A stretch of 64,000 nt of DNA, from the NCBI GenBank assembly GCA_024516035.1, contig CM044965.1, forward strand, positions 2,891,146 to 2,955,145, read 5' to 3'. A model generated the notes under the pieces. That model worked only from the letters and a program-made list of their open reading frames with translations. It did not search any database and was not told where the DNA came from. Both the position numbers and the translations under genes were made by a program. Shown in pieces: positions 41,851 through 51,500 of the stretch; within the stretch, counting starts at the first letter, position 1, and each line of letters opens with the position of its first letter. The DNA comes from Bactericera cockerelli (lineage: Eukaryota; Arthropoda; Insecta; Hemiptera; Triozidae).

Positions 41851-42290
41851 AATTAACTAATTATATCTGTCCGCCACTCTCTTACCTTCGCGACAATTAT
41901 CCGTTCGAGATTTCGCCCGCTTTGAACGCGTGTGCCCCCGTCGACAATATTCGTATCAAAGGTGACACTTCGCACGACAAACGGCCCAAACGACATATTT
42001 TTGCTGTCAAACTAAACGTTCTGTTGTGGTGCTGATTTAAAACGTCCAGTTTCGACCAATTTCACACTTAATTATACGTCATTATACAGGCAAACGTGTG
42101 TTTTGGTGTGTGTTGAAAGACTGTTTTTGTGTTGATTTCCTCGTGAAAGACAGTTTCTTTGTATATTTTTGGTGGGAAATACGTTTTTTCTTTCTTTAGG
42201 TATTCTAGGTACTGTGTCAAACGCTTTTCGGTGGTCTAATAAAGTGAAGTTTTTCTGTCTCACTTGTCGGTTGAGATTTGTGTCCCTCAG
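41851..42290. other. CpG-richer single-copy DNA
   Basis: Between 41880 and 42060 CG dinucleotides are frequent (TTCGCGACAA, TTCGAGATTTCGCCCGC, GAACGCGTGTGC, CCGTCGACAA), in contrast with the rest of the window. No repeat family matches. It could be a promoter, an untranslated exon or a conserved regulatory stretch; I cannot decide. Confidence 0.35.
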
Positions 42291-42342
42291 CTCCAGCTCA
42301 TCAGAAACAGTGAATCTGTCATTTGGATTGTTCAACATGCAG
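42291..42342 (+). CDS. Candidate small exon, 52 bp
   Basis: A pyrimidine-containing TGTCCCTCAG acceptor precedes it and GTAGGT follows. One frame reads SSSSETVNLSFGLFNMQ and ends in phase 0; another open frame reads LQLIRNSESVIWIVQHA. It lies in non-repetitive DNA directly before SINE D. Too short to identify and possibly chance. Confidence 0.25.
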
Positions 42343-42415
42343 GTAGGTGTCACAAGTCGACTGCATGTCATAATATTACTTCCGGGAAATTTCTAATATT
42401 AGAAATCGGAAGTAT

Positions 42416-42735
42416 AAGGAGCGCGCGATTAGCTCAGTGGTTAAGCACTCGCTTGCCATGCGGAAGGTCCCGGGTTCGAACCTCCGCGCCGACAAAAATT
42501 TGTATTCTTAATTTGGTTACAATTGTTTGTAAGGGATACCTTCCGGTGCGCTCGTGTTGACCCAGCACCTAAATGGGAAGTATTGTGTCACTTCTCGCCC
42601 ATCAGAGGGGAGGCATACTACGGGATGGGCAGGCTACAACACAGACCACAAGCGTCTACAGTAGCTCCTGTTTCATGGCTACGAAATAAAAAAGGCTGTG
42701 AAACACTCATCTTTTTTTTTTTTTTTTTTTTAATT
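42416..42735 (+). mobile_element. SINE family D, reference full-length copy
   Basis: The head GCGCGCGATTAGCTCAGTGG, CACTCGCTTGCCATGCGGAA and GGTCCCGGGTTCGAACC resembles tRNA-Gly(GCC). The body runs CCTTCCGGTGCGCTCGTGTT, ATCAGAGGGGAGGCATACTA, GATGGGCAGGCTACAACACA and ends GTGAAACACTCATC plus a T run. Confidence 0.9.
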
Positions 42736-42837
42736 GTGTTCGATTTTGCAAAAAAAAAATTGTTCCGATTTTTTTTTTTAATATTGTTAAAACTACCATA
42801 GGTATGTGTTTGAACTCATTATGAGCCCTTATGGCGG

Positions 42838-43158
42838 ACTTAATAGACGTTTTTGTAATACCTTACCTCACGAGGTTTGAGTGGTCCCGGGACATTATTA
42901 TTATAGACTAGTTGGAGTTCCACTAGGGAAGCACCAATAAGGAGTCGGGACGGGGGTTTACCCTCCATTCCCTGGGAATCGTACCAGCTACCCAAATTAG
43001 CCTGACCCAGGCTGGGCAGGGCCAAAAATGCCAGCCTCACGTGTTTGGATTGAACAGAATTTTCGTCGAAAAGTCTGCCCCAACTGGGAGTTGAACTCTG
43101 GAACTCTGGACTACGGGCAGTAGTCACAACCATTACGCCACGGAGGCTGGCCCGAGAC
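42838..43158 (-). mobile_element. SINE family H, full length, minus
   Basis: Minus-strand head CCTCCGTGGCGTAATGGTTG, CTACTGCCCGTAGTCCAGAG and GTTCAACTCCCAGTTGGGGC. The body CAGCCTGGGTCAGGCTAATT and GTAGCTGGTACGATTCC is the one shared with 5S-headed SINEs. CTAGTCTATAATAATAATGT ends it. Confidence 0.85.
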
Positions 43159-43389
43159 ATCCAAAGAGCATAAAAAAATTGTACTCAGCCGGTTTTCGAA
43201 CCCGTGTGCAGTACCCACTGCATGGTGTCTGCTGGATCAAGCTGGTGAATAAGTAACATTTCTGAACTATTTCAGTAACAAAATAAGAAGTTCCTCCTTA
43301 TTTGTTCTTTTTAATATAAGTTTCAAGCAAAAACAAAAAAGAGAAACTAAACTCGAAGATAACTAACTAACAGAAGATGGGAAAGTTTC
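43159..43389. other. No gene; tRNA-like remnant
   Basis: CAGCCGGTTTTCGAACCCGT near 43188-43210 resembles an inverted SINE B box; otherwise unassigned. Confidence 0.35.
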
Positions 43390-44175
43390 AGAGTTATAGG
43401 AAGAGGAGGATAATGATCTGGAGAGGGAGGGGAAAGAGAAGGGGAAGTAGAAGTAGAAGAATGAAGTAGATCAGAAGATAGAAGGAAAGTAGGAGAATGA
43501 GAGGAAGGAAGATCAGTGGGAGGAAAAGTAGGAGAAAAATAAAATATAGAAAAGTAGGAGGAGTAGGATGAAGAAGAAACAGATACAAGGAGAATAGGAT
43601 CGAGGAGAGGAAGAAGATAAAGGAGGAGAAGTAGATAAAGAAACAGGAGGGGGGGGGGAGAAAGAGGAGGAAGGAGAGACTTGCTTAAATCTGTGAAAGC
43701 TCTGAAGAAGATTTCAAAAGTTTTTGGCATTTCATAAAAAGGAGCTATTTAGAGAGAAAGGAGAGAGTTTTCTCTTTGGGAAATTCAATCTCTGCTTGTG
43801 TTTTCAATAAGAGGAAAATTATAATACCTGTCTTATCTGTTACCTTCTTTGTCCTATATACATATTTTCGGTATTTTCACAGTCTTTATGATAAAGGAGA
43901 GAAAGAGAAGGTGAAGGAGAGAAAGAAGGAGAGAGAGATAGAGAGAGAAGGAGAGAGAAAGAGGGAGCAAGAAGGAGAGAGAGGGAGAGAGAAAGAGAGA
44001 GCAAGATGGAGAGAGAGAAAGATGGAGAGAGAGAGAGAGAGAGAAATAAAAAGGGAGAGAGAAGAGGAGAGAAAGAAGGAGCAAAAATAAGAGAGAGAGA
44101 AGGAGGGAGAGAGAGAGAGAAAAGAAAGGGAGCAAAAAAAGGAGAGAGGGAGCGAGAAGAATGAGAAGGGAGTGT
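43390..44175. repeat. Purine-rich (GGA/GA)n tracts
   Basis: Two blocks, 43390-43680 (AGGAGGAG-rich) and 43890-44170 ((GAGA)n with AAGGAG). Frames rich in Arg/Lys/Glu or Ser/Leu are compositional. Confidence 0.85.
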
Positions 44176-44315
44176 GCCAGGGCTAAGTCACCATTTTGCA
44201 CGAGCGTATACTTAAATATTCTCTGGGTCCCTTTTTTTCTCACAGTTTTGACTCGAGTATGGGGGGAGGAATTAAGCCCTGAACCTACAGGAGACCCTCA
44301 TGTTGTTCTACCACA
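44176..44315. other. Spacer between purine and pyrimidine tracts
   Basis: Complex sequence of about 140 bases between opposed (GA)n and (CT)n arrays; no feature recognised. Confidence 0.5.
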
Positions 44316-44909
44316 GTAAATCCTACCCACTCCTTCTCTCTCTCTCTCTCCCTCTCTCACTCTCCCTCTCTCACTCTCTCTCTCTCTTCCTCCGTACCTT
44401 TCTCTATCTCTTTCTCTCCCTCTTTTCCTCCGTCTCTCTCTTCATCTCCCTCCCTCTCCATCTATCTCTTCTTCTTCTCTCTCTATATCTCTCTCTCTCT
44501 CTCTCCCTCTCCCTCCCTCTCTTTTCCTCCCTACCTCACTCACTCCCTCTCCCTCTCCCTATCTCTTTCTTCCTCCCTACCTCTCTCTCTCTCTCTCTTC
44601 CTCTTTCTCTTTCTCTCCCTCTCTCTCTCTTCCTCCCTCTCCCTTTCTATCTCTCTCTTTCTCACTCCCTCTCCCTCCCTCTCTATCTATCTCGTTTTTT
44701 CTTTCCCTCTCTCTGTCTCTCCCTCTTTTTCTCTCTCTCCCTCCTTTCCTCCGTCTCTCTCTCACTCTCTCACCCTATCCTATCTCTCTCTCTCTCTTCC
44801 TCCCCCTACATCCTTTTCTCTCTCTCTTCTTCCCTCTATCGCTCTCTCTTTTTCTCTTATCTCTTTCTTTTCTCCTCTCTCTCTCTCTTTTTCTCTTATC
44901 TCCTTCTTT

Positions 44910-44996
<87 letters not shown>

Positions 44997-45003
44997 CCTG
45001 TCC
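44316..45003. repeat. (CT)n microsatellite, about 690 bp
   Basis: Long, partly pure (CT)n run with CCCTC interruptions. It faces the (GA)n tract at 43890-44170 and is complementary to it, so the pair could fold into a hairpin. The 278-residue Leu/Ser frame (44300-45136) is an artefact. Confidence 0.95.
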
Positions 45004-45241
45004 CTCCCACTTTATTCAGCAAAAACGCCAAAACTTCGCACATAAATTACGCTCGCACAGCCCACGTCTGCTGTTCTGGTGCTTTCTATTATTGGACAGC
45101 CATAGCCATCTGGTACCACACACAACTGACTGGTGAAAGCGGTGGAGTATCATTCGAGGTTACCAGGGTAGAGAGTAATGTAGAAATGGAATGTCAACTA
45201 GTAGGGCTGAATTATGAAACAGGTTTAGATTAATTTGTTTC

Positions 45242-45310
45242 GATAGAGCGCGCGATTAGCTCAGTGGTTAAGCACTCGCTTGCCGGGATTGGGCAGGCTA
45301 CAACACAGAT
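45242..45310 (+). mobile_element. SINE family D, left part (target of the LINE)
   Basis: GAGCGCGCGATTAGCTCAGT, GGTTAAGCACTCGCTTGCC and, after an internal deletion, GGGCAGGCTACAACACAGAT. The remaining part continues at 47161-47250, after the LINE insertion. Confidence 0.85.
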
Positions 45311-47074
45311 TTTTATGAAGATGAAACCGAAGGTCTCCTTCTAGTAGACGCTAGAAATGCTTTTAATGTTTTGAGTAGACCTGTGGCGCTGTGGAATGCC
45401 CGAGTTTATTGGCCCAGATGCGCTCGTTTTCTTTTCAACACATACAGAGGCTTCTCCATCATTATGTTTCGAAATAGCGAAGAAACCATGTTGAGTTGCG
45501 AGGGTACAAGTCAAGGAGATCCGCTGTCAATGTATCTATATGCAGTTGGAATTCTACCTCTTATAAGAAAATTGAAATCTGAATATTGGGTGCAAAATTG
45601 GTATGCGGATGACTCGGCTTGTTTGGGAAAGTTGAAGGAGATCAGGAGTTGGCTTGATATACTCATGACTGAAGGTCCGCGATACGGTTACCATCCGCAG
45701 CCCGCAAAAAGCTTCCTTGTTGTAAAGCCTGAGGTCAAAGCTGAAGCTGAAAATATATTTGAAGATCTCAACATACAGGTTGTCCTTTCACACAGATTCT
45801 TGGGTGGTATAATTGGCCCCAACGAGAAGAAAAAGGAGTTCATATCAGAAAAAGTGACTCAATGGATATCTTGCGTACAAGATCTGGCCAATGCTGCCAA
45901 AAAAGATCCTCAATCAGCTTTGGTAGTCCTGACAAAGTCACTACAGTTTGAATGGTCTTTTCTTCAAAGAGTTGTTGAAAGTTGTGATGAGTATATTCAA
46001 CTGAGAGATGTTATTCGTTCCTGCTTCATACCTTCATTGTTTGGACGCGAAACAAATATAGTCGAAACGGAGCTATTTCATCTTCCCGCACGATTTGGTG
46101 GACTTGGGATATCTGATCCAGTAGACACAGAACAGAAATCGCACCAAGTATCAATTGCGTCTAATATTAAACTGATACATTCAATCAGAACAGGTGAAAA
46201 CCTCAATATCACTGAACACAACGAGTGTGTACACAACAAGCTGAAAGAACAGAAGATATTCCGTGAAGCTGATAAAGAGGAAAAAAGCAATGTCATCATT
46301 TCTTCATTGCCACCAAAACTCAAGCGTACACTGAACCGCATCAAAAACAGTAACTGTTCACAATGGTTGACTGTAATACCCACTTCAAATGACCACTTCG
46401 ACTTGTCTCCCAATCAATTTAGAGATGCTTTGGCGATGCGATATGGGCATGAACTTCACGGGTTGCCAGCTAGTTGTGATGGTTGTGGTCAGGATATGTC
46501 CCTCACTCATGTCTTGAATTGTAAGAAAGGAGGTCTTGTCAAGCATGGGCACGACAACCTGAGAGATGAGTGCGTCATGTTAGCCAGTCTTGCTTGGAAT
46601 GGAGTGACTACAGAACCGATTGTTCAAGAATCAAGTAGCGACCATGGGATGTTGATAGCTGATTTTAAAATCAATGGTGTTTGGGAGTCTGGGAAGTCTG
46701 CGTTTTTCGACAACCGCATCGTCAATGCCGACGCACCTTCCTATGAATCTCAAACATGGTCTTCTCTATCCAAATCACATGCCCAGGAGAAACACAGAAA
46801 ATATGACAGAGCTGTGGAAGATATCAGAGGGTCATTTAGTCCACTAGTATGTTCATGTGATGGAGCTCTGCATACAGAATTTGACATTTTCGCAAAAAGA
46901 TTGGCAAATATATTAGCAGGAAAGTGGAATAAAACATACTCGCAAGTTGTTGGTTGGATTAAAACGAAAATTCAATTCGCAATAATTCGAGCGGTATCTT
47001 TGAGGCTGCGTGGATCAAGATACCATCCACGCAGTTATGGTTCAATCGAAGATGGAGCAGGAGTACCCTTTTAA
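45311..47074 (+). CDS. Non-LTR retrotransposon RT and C-terminal nuclease-like domain, 5'-truncated
   Basis: The frame is open for 587 codons from the insertion junction to TAA at 47072-47074, so the native start is lost. Residues 12-18 (VDARNAF) fit RT motif A, 64-74 (EGTSQGDPLSM) motif B and 98-101 (YADD) motif C. Residues 389-404 form a CCHC zinc-knuckle pattern (C-x2-C-x7-H-x3-C), followed by HGHDN. D451 and the FFDNRI block at 465-470 fit a PD-(D/E)xK-like, restriction-type endonuclease, as in early-branching non-LTR elements. The fingers region and everything upstream are missing, so this copy should be inactive. The frame has no internal stop, so the insertion is recent. Confidence 0.85.
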   Translation, partial: FYEDETEGLLLVDARNAFNVLSRPVALWNARVYWPRCARFLFNTYRGFSIIMFRNSEETMLSCEGTSQGDPLSMYLYAVGILPLIRKLKSEYWVQNWYADDSACLGKLKEIRSWLDILMTEGPRYGYHPQPAKSFLVVKPEVKAEAENIFEDLNIQVVLSHRFLGGIIGPNEKKKEFISEKVTQWISCVQDLANAAKKDPQSALVVLTKSLQFEWSFLQRVVESCDEYIQLRDVIRSCFIPSLFGRETNIVETELFHLPARFGGLGISDPVDTEQKSHQVSIASNIKLIHSIRTGENLNITEHNECVHNKLKEQKIFREADKEEKSNVIISSLPPKLKRTLNRIKNSNCSQWLTVIPTSNDHFDLSPNQFRDALAMRYGHELHGLPASCDGCGQDMSLTHVLNCKKGGLVKHGHDNLRDECVMLASLAWNGVTTEPIVQESSSDHGMLIADFKINGVWESGKSAFFDNRIVNADAPSYESQTWSSLSKSHAQEKHRKYDRAVEDIRGSFSPLVCSCDGALHTEFDIFAKRLANILAGKWNKTYSQVVGWIKTKIQFAIIRAVSLRLRGSRYHPRSYGSIEDGAGVPF

Positions 47075-47160
47075 AATATTGTTTCATATTTAATTAATTT
47101 TACAAATGTTTTAAAATGAAATATATTAATTTGAGTCCATATCGATGAAAAAAAAAAAAA
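45311..47160 (+). mobile_element. 5'-truncated LINE insertion with A tail and TSD
   Basis: ACAACACAGAT is present at 45300-45310 and again at 47161-47171. The inserted DNA ends in an A run at 47148-47160 after an 86-bp 3' UTR. The target is a SINE family D copy, whose consensus (42416-42735) reads straight across the junction. Confidence 0.9.
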
Positions 47161-47250
47161 ACAACACAGATCACAAGCGTCTACAGTAGCTCCTGTTTCT
47201 GGCTGCGAAATAAAAACAGCTGTGAAACACTCATCTTTTTTTTTCTTCTG
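47161..47250 (+). mobile_element. SINE family D, right part
   Basis: CACAAGCGTCTACAGTAGCT, CCTGTTTCTGGCTGCGAAAT and GCTGTGAAACACTCATCTTT complete the SINE interrupted by the LINE. Confidence 0.85.
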
Positions 47251-47267
47251 TTTTTTAAAAAACTTCG

Positions 47268-47396
47268 AAATTAATAAACAAAATTGAGTTCTTAAGTCAT
47301 GAGTTAGCACTGGTTTTCCCCATCTAAGACAGTACGCAAATAGAGACTTAGCGCCACAGAGGAATTACAAATACGTCTATTAATTTCGCCCTCAAT
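47268..47396. mobile_element. MITE family M1, copy 2
   Basis: CGAAATTAATAAAC at the left and GTCTATTAATTTCGCCCT at the right, with the interior AGACTTAGCGCCACAGAGGA as in copies 1 and 3. The left TIR has decayed. Confidence 0.75.
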
Positions 47397-47424
47397 GTAG
47401 TGGACACTATCCGTTAAACTAGGA

Positions 47425-47515
47425 AGGGTTGGGTGAAAGAAATTGCCACAGGCAATATTGTACTGTAAATATTGTAATTTGTCTATACCGAATAAAGCCG
47501 TAGTATAATTATAAA
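47425..47515 (+). mobile_element. LINE tail L fragment, plus
   Basis: GGGTTGGGTGAAAGAAATTG, CCACAGGCAATATTGTACTG and ACCGAATAAAGCC. The GGCGGGG part is deleted. Confidence 0.55.
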
Positions 47516-47615
47516 AGTTTCTAGTTTCTAGTGGGATTTTCAACCAATCACATCGCAACAAAGCCTAAATTTGAATTTTTAACTTAATTGACTATAAATA
47601 TGATTAATACAATCC

Positions 47616-47715
47616 ACATCACAGACCAGAAGGTTCACAAGCGTCAATAGAAGCTGTTGTTTTATGGCTATCAAATGAAAAAGGTTGTGAAACACCCGTC
47701 ATGAAAAAAAAAGAA
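47616..47715 (+). mobile_element. SINE family D, decayed 3' part
   Basis: ACATCACAGACCAGAAGGTT, CACAAGCGTCAATAGAAGCT and AGGTTGTGAAACACCCGTCA plus an A tail. Confidence 0.6.
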
Positions 47716-48091
47716 GAAAAAAAAAATGTAATTTTAATCTGTCGTGGAAAGAGTGTATGATAAAGTGCCGGGAGACGAGAAAATAATTGATAGGACTTTC
47801 ACTTCATTTCTTTCTATCTACAAGGGTGAAATAGATTGACTGAAAGAGAAGGAGAGAGGCCTTAGAGCAGGAGGGAGGCCTTATTTTCTCCGGGTAACAT
47901 GACGGTAGTTTAATTTGAAAGTAAATACGTAGGAATGAACTTGATGGAAGAGACATGCCTTTAAAGCGAAGGAAGACAAATTAAAATAGAGAAGCTTCAA
48001 GAGAGAGACAAGACAGTAATCGAAATTGTGCAATTATTTATGTGAATATGTATAATTGTACATAATACTTTTACCTGCTATGTAGATATCA
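47716..48091. other. No gene seen
   Basis: Single-copy sequence with a purine bias (AGAGAAGGAGAGAGGCCTTA). No recognised feature. Confidence 0.4.
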
Positions 48092-48449
48092 TACAGGGTG
48101 TCCTTCCAAAGTTAGACACCTCAAATCACTCGGCCCCTGAGTTTTTGATAAGAAAAAAAAAAAAAAAAAAAAAAAACGAAATTGAGTTTTCGAGGGTTAG
48201 AAAAAAAATTGTAAAAAAATCACCCTGTATGTAATATTTTAGTATTAAAAAGTACTCAGGAACCATTTAGAAGTAACATCATCAAATAAAATTCAGGTCG
48301 ACCCAATTAAAAATCGAAAGTTGACATCTCAATTTCTGACTTTTAAAACAAGCTGTATATAAATAAAAAAAATCATGACTGAAACCGCAAAAACTCTTTC
48401 AGGGGCCAAGTAATTTGAGGTGTCCAAATTTGTTGGGACACCCTGTATA
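48092..48449. mobile_element. Mariner-like MITE, ATACAGGGTGTCC ends
   Basis: The left end TACAGGGTGTCC and the right end GGACACCCTGTA are exact inverses bounded by TA. GACACCTCAAATCACTCGGC and CCCTGAG are mirrored on the right as CAGGGGCCAAGTAATTTGAG and GTGTCC, so the arms extend about 45 bp. Interior A-rich, non-coding. Confidence 0.85.
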
Positions 48450-48757
48450 GAGTTATAGAATATGTAGCAATGAACAATTACTGAAGATGAAGACAATAAT
48501 GAAAACATATATTTGGATGAGACATAATATTAAAGCCATGTTATTGGAATTGTTCATTTTGTTCTGGAACTGAAGTAAAATTTAATCCATCGCGGATATA
48601 ATAGATTCCTTTTAACATCTATACATGCATTGATACGTATGGAATTTGAAGCCATAGAATTGGAACTACTAGGAGCAGACATGTGAGGTCTGATTCCAGA
48701 AATCTCTAGTTCTTTGACTGAAGCAAACTTAAATCCATCTCGTAATATCGAAAGGAT
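48450..48757. other. No gene seen
   Basis: AT-rich sequence; TTTAATCCATCGCGGATATA and TTAAATCCATCTCGTAATAT are weakly similar. Nothing recognised. Confidence 0.35.
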
Positions 48758-48975
48758 TTTTTTTTTAATTTGGGTTTAACATCGCTTTCAACTGCATGGT
48801 CATATCACGACGAGGGTGTTTTTTCATTCGCAGAAAACTCACAAACCTGCTACCGTATATTAACCTCAGCCAGCCTGGGTTTCGAGTCCGGAATGCCAGC
48901 ATCACGAAGTCTTCACCTCGCTGGACGTTGCTTAACTTCGGTGATCCTACGAGATCCGGTGCATTCAACGCGTAA
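48758..48975 (-). mobile_element. 5S rRNA-derived SINE, copy 2
   Basis: On the minus strand the head is GCGTTGAATGCACCGGATCT, CGTAGGATCACCGAAGTTAA and GCAACGTCCAGCGAGGTGAA. The body AGGCTGGCTGAGGTTAATAT and GAAAACACCC follows, and the tail is GAAAGCGATGTTAAACCCAA plus A. Confidence 0.85.
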
Positions 48976-49131
48976 TCGATACTGACTCAAGGATTCTTTG
49001 TGAGTCTTGTGACAAATTGTAGATCTATGTACCAGTGTACCTATTGTATTCCTAATTACACCAAGCTTTCTATGTTTGTTTGAAATACATAAAAATGTAT
49101 TTTGTGTACACATGTAGACGCGTATGTACAA

Positions 49132-49210
49132 TCACTTCCGTGATATCATAATTACTCAAACTCGCTTTACTAAATCTACGCTTGAACCACCGACCTCCAG
49201 ATTACAATTC
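49132..49210 (-). mobile_element. SINE family A, minus fragment
   Basis: ATCACTTCCGTGATATCATA, AACTCGCTTTACTAAATCTA and GAACCACCGACCTCCAGATT; truncated within the head. Confidence 0.7.
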
Positions 49211-49629
49211 CCTATGTAAAAATGTTTAAAAATACGTACAGTACAGACTATTTAACATTCCTAATTCAATTTATGTCTCTGATAAGGGACACCTAATTCA
49301 AATGCAAAATGTTTAAGTGATAATAATAAAGGATACATTTGATAAAATGGGCAAAGGTACAAAAGGCACGAAAATGATGATGTTCCAAATTTCGAAGGTT
49401 GTAATTTGGCTTTTATAAGGTACTATACGTTGTTAATACGGGCAATTTCGCGATTATAATGTGGTAAGGGGTCGTTATTATAACGTTATATGGTTTCGAA
49501 CAGACCATTATGGAATTATAAAAATCCAAAGAAAGGTGCTGTTAAAGGTACGCAGAGTTTGGGAGGTCATTATGTTTTCATCTCTTTATCTGATAGTATC
49601 TCTGTTCGTTTATGTTCTACAATATATAT
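49211..49629. other. No gene seen
   Basis: AT-rich, no recognised feature. Confidence 0.4.
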
Positions 49630-49649
49630 CCTTTCTTTCTCTTTTTCCC

Positions 49650-49684
<35 letters not shown>

Positions 49685-49920
49685 TTCATTATTTATTTAT
49701 TTCTCTCTCTCTCCCTTCCTTTATCTCTTTCTCTCTCTCTCAATCTCCCTCCCTTTCTCTTTCTCTCTCTCGCTCTCCCTCTATTTCCCCCTCTCTCTCT
49801 CTCTCTCTTCCTCTCTCTCTTTCTCTTCCTCTGTCTCTCTCTTTCTCTTCCTCTCTCTCTCTTTCTCTCTTTCACTCTTTCCTTCTTTCTCACTCTTTAC
49901 CTTTTTCGCTCCTTTTTCTT
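49630..49920. repeat. (CT)n microsatellite
   Basis: Imperfect (CT)n/(TTTC)n tract. Several overlapping Ser/Leu/Phe frames here are compositional. Confidence 0.93.
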
Positions 49921-49949
49921 CCATATTATTTAATTGAATTTATCCCAGT

Positions 49950-50600
49950 CAACGAATAGCTCAATGGTATCTTGCCAAGTGGAAGGTCCCAGGTTCAAAC
50001 CCCTAAGTCAACAAAAAAAAATATATTAAAAAATTGATTACAGTTTGTAAGGGGTACCTTCAAGTGAGCTCGTATTGACCCAGCACCTAAATGGGAAGTA
50101 TTGTATTTATTTATTTTTTTTATTTTTTTTTTTGTGGTGAAGCACAAGGCCTCGGCACAATTTTTTGTGGGTAGCGCAGCATTACTAAGAGCCTCCTTTA
50201 CATTTCGAATTATTCTATTACATTAATTTCTTTTTACTCTGGTAATGCCGCCACTGGTCGTTACTCATACAAGTAACTACTCATTTTTCCTCACGAGGTA
50301 TGAGTGGACCCCGAACATCCAAGTACAGAACAGAAAAAATCCTGCCCCGCTGGGGATCGAACCCAGGTCACCGTGTGTGCAATGCCTAGCGCGCTAACTC
50401 ACTCTGCCACGGTGACTACTATTGACCCAGCACCTAAATGGGAAGTATTGTGTCACTTCTCGCCCATCAGAGGGGAGGCATACTACGGGGACCACATACT
50501 ACACAGACCACAAGCGTCTACAGTAGCTCCTGTTTTGGGTTCATGACTACCAAATAAAAACGGTTGTGAAACACTTATCATTAAAAAAAAAAAAAAAAAA
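49950..50600 (+). mobile_element. SINE family D split by another SINE
   Basis: The decayed head (CGAATAGCTCAATGGTATCT, GGTCCCAGGTTCAAACCCC) and body run to 50104. The 3' part resumes at 50420 and ends GTGAAACACTTATCATT plus an A run of about 23. The 32 bases 50073-50104 are repeated at 50420-50451 on the far side of the insert. Confidence 0.8.
50105..50419 (-). mobile_element. SINE family I (tRNA-like), nested, minus
   Basis: Minus-strand head: CACCGTGGCAGAGTGAGTTA, GCGCGCTAGGCATTGCACAC and CCTGGGTTCGATCCCCAGCG. The body contains GATGTTCGGGGTCCACTCAT and ACCTCGTGAGGAAAAATGAG (a relative is at 3535-3560) and ends in an A/T-rich tail. The flanking direct repeat is 32 bp, long for a SINE target duplication. 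Confidence 0.75.
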
Positions 50601-51500
50601 AAAATGAAAAAAAATCCTGTTTGCGACGTACGGGGAAACGACTAGTGATTTATATCCGCACCACTTCATGAAGCTTAAGAATCGTGCCTTCTAATTTAAA
50701 GTGAAGACAGTGAAGTGTTTATTATGGTATGTACTATTTTTCTCTCATAATTCATGCAACCGCCCCATTGCACGAGATCTCGAACAACTGCCCCATTGCA
50801 CCCGAGCAAAGGCTCAACCCCATCAGTCGTACAGGTCGGTCCGGAAGTGAAGAACCTGTTTATCGTAAATGATATTCTCCTTCATTGATCGCATCGGAGA
50901 TGCTGAGAGGATAAGCTGGAGGAGGGGAAGGAGCGAGGGGGACAGGTGAAGGAGAGGTCTAGTGGGAGAGGGAATGTTTGTGGAGGGAAAAGGCAAGAGA
51001 GAGGGGAAGGTACAAATTAAAATAGGGGAAATTTAAAGGATAATTTTAGGTGAGGAGAGCGAGAGGAGAAAAATATGAAATAAGAGGGGTTCTAGAAGAA
51101 TGGCGAGAGGAGAGGGAATGTTTTTGCAGGATAGAATGAGAAAGAAAGAGAGGGGAGGGATATACTCGTACATTTAAAGAGGGAAATTTATAAAGGGGAA
51201 ATTGTATGTGTGGAGCTGTGGAGGGAGCGAGAAAGGTAAGAAAGCAGGGAAAGTTTTGTAAGAGAAGGGGTAGAGGAGAGGGAATGTTTGTGAAGGATAG
51301 AATGGAGGGGAAAATTGAAGGAAATAAATAAAGTGTGGGAGGGAGAGGAGAGATGGGGAGGAAAATGGAAGAAGGATTCGCGCAGCATCAGTATTGATAA
51401 TTGGATGAGGAAGGAACATTAGCCGCACGATGCCAGTCGGCCTTTGGTGAGAGTGAATTATTATTAAATGTTTTCTTCGAAACATTATGAAATTTGTACA
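50601..51500. other. Single-copy DNA with purine-rich second half
   Basis: 50620-50920 is complex, with GCCCCATTGCACGAG and GCCCCATTGCACCCGAG about 35 bases apart. 50920-51370 is GGGAGAG-rich. I see no splice-bounded frame. Possible regulatory sequence, not demonstrable here. Confidence 0.35.

Noticed and set aside
41348..41852. Proline/serine-rich frames
   Set aside because: Compositional product of a pyrimidine-rich tract.
42420..42492. Functional tRNA-Gly gene
   Set aside because: It is the head of SINE D: the same sequence recurs with the same downstream body, the acceptor stem is not closed and there is no terminator right after it.
43347..44243. Arg/Glu-rich and Ser/Leu-rich frames on both strands
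   Set aside because: Purine-tract translations.
44300..45136. 278-residue Leu/Ser-rich frame
   Set aside because: Pure (CT)n microsatellite translation.
46078..46413. 111-residue minus frame
   Set aside because: Antisense shadow of the retrotransposon reading frame.
49461..49959. Three overlapping frames of 115-158 residues
   Set aside because: Low-complexity (CT)n translation with no domain.
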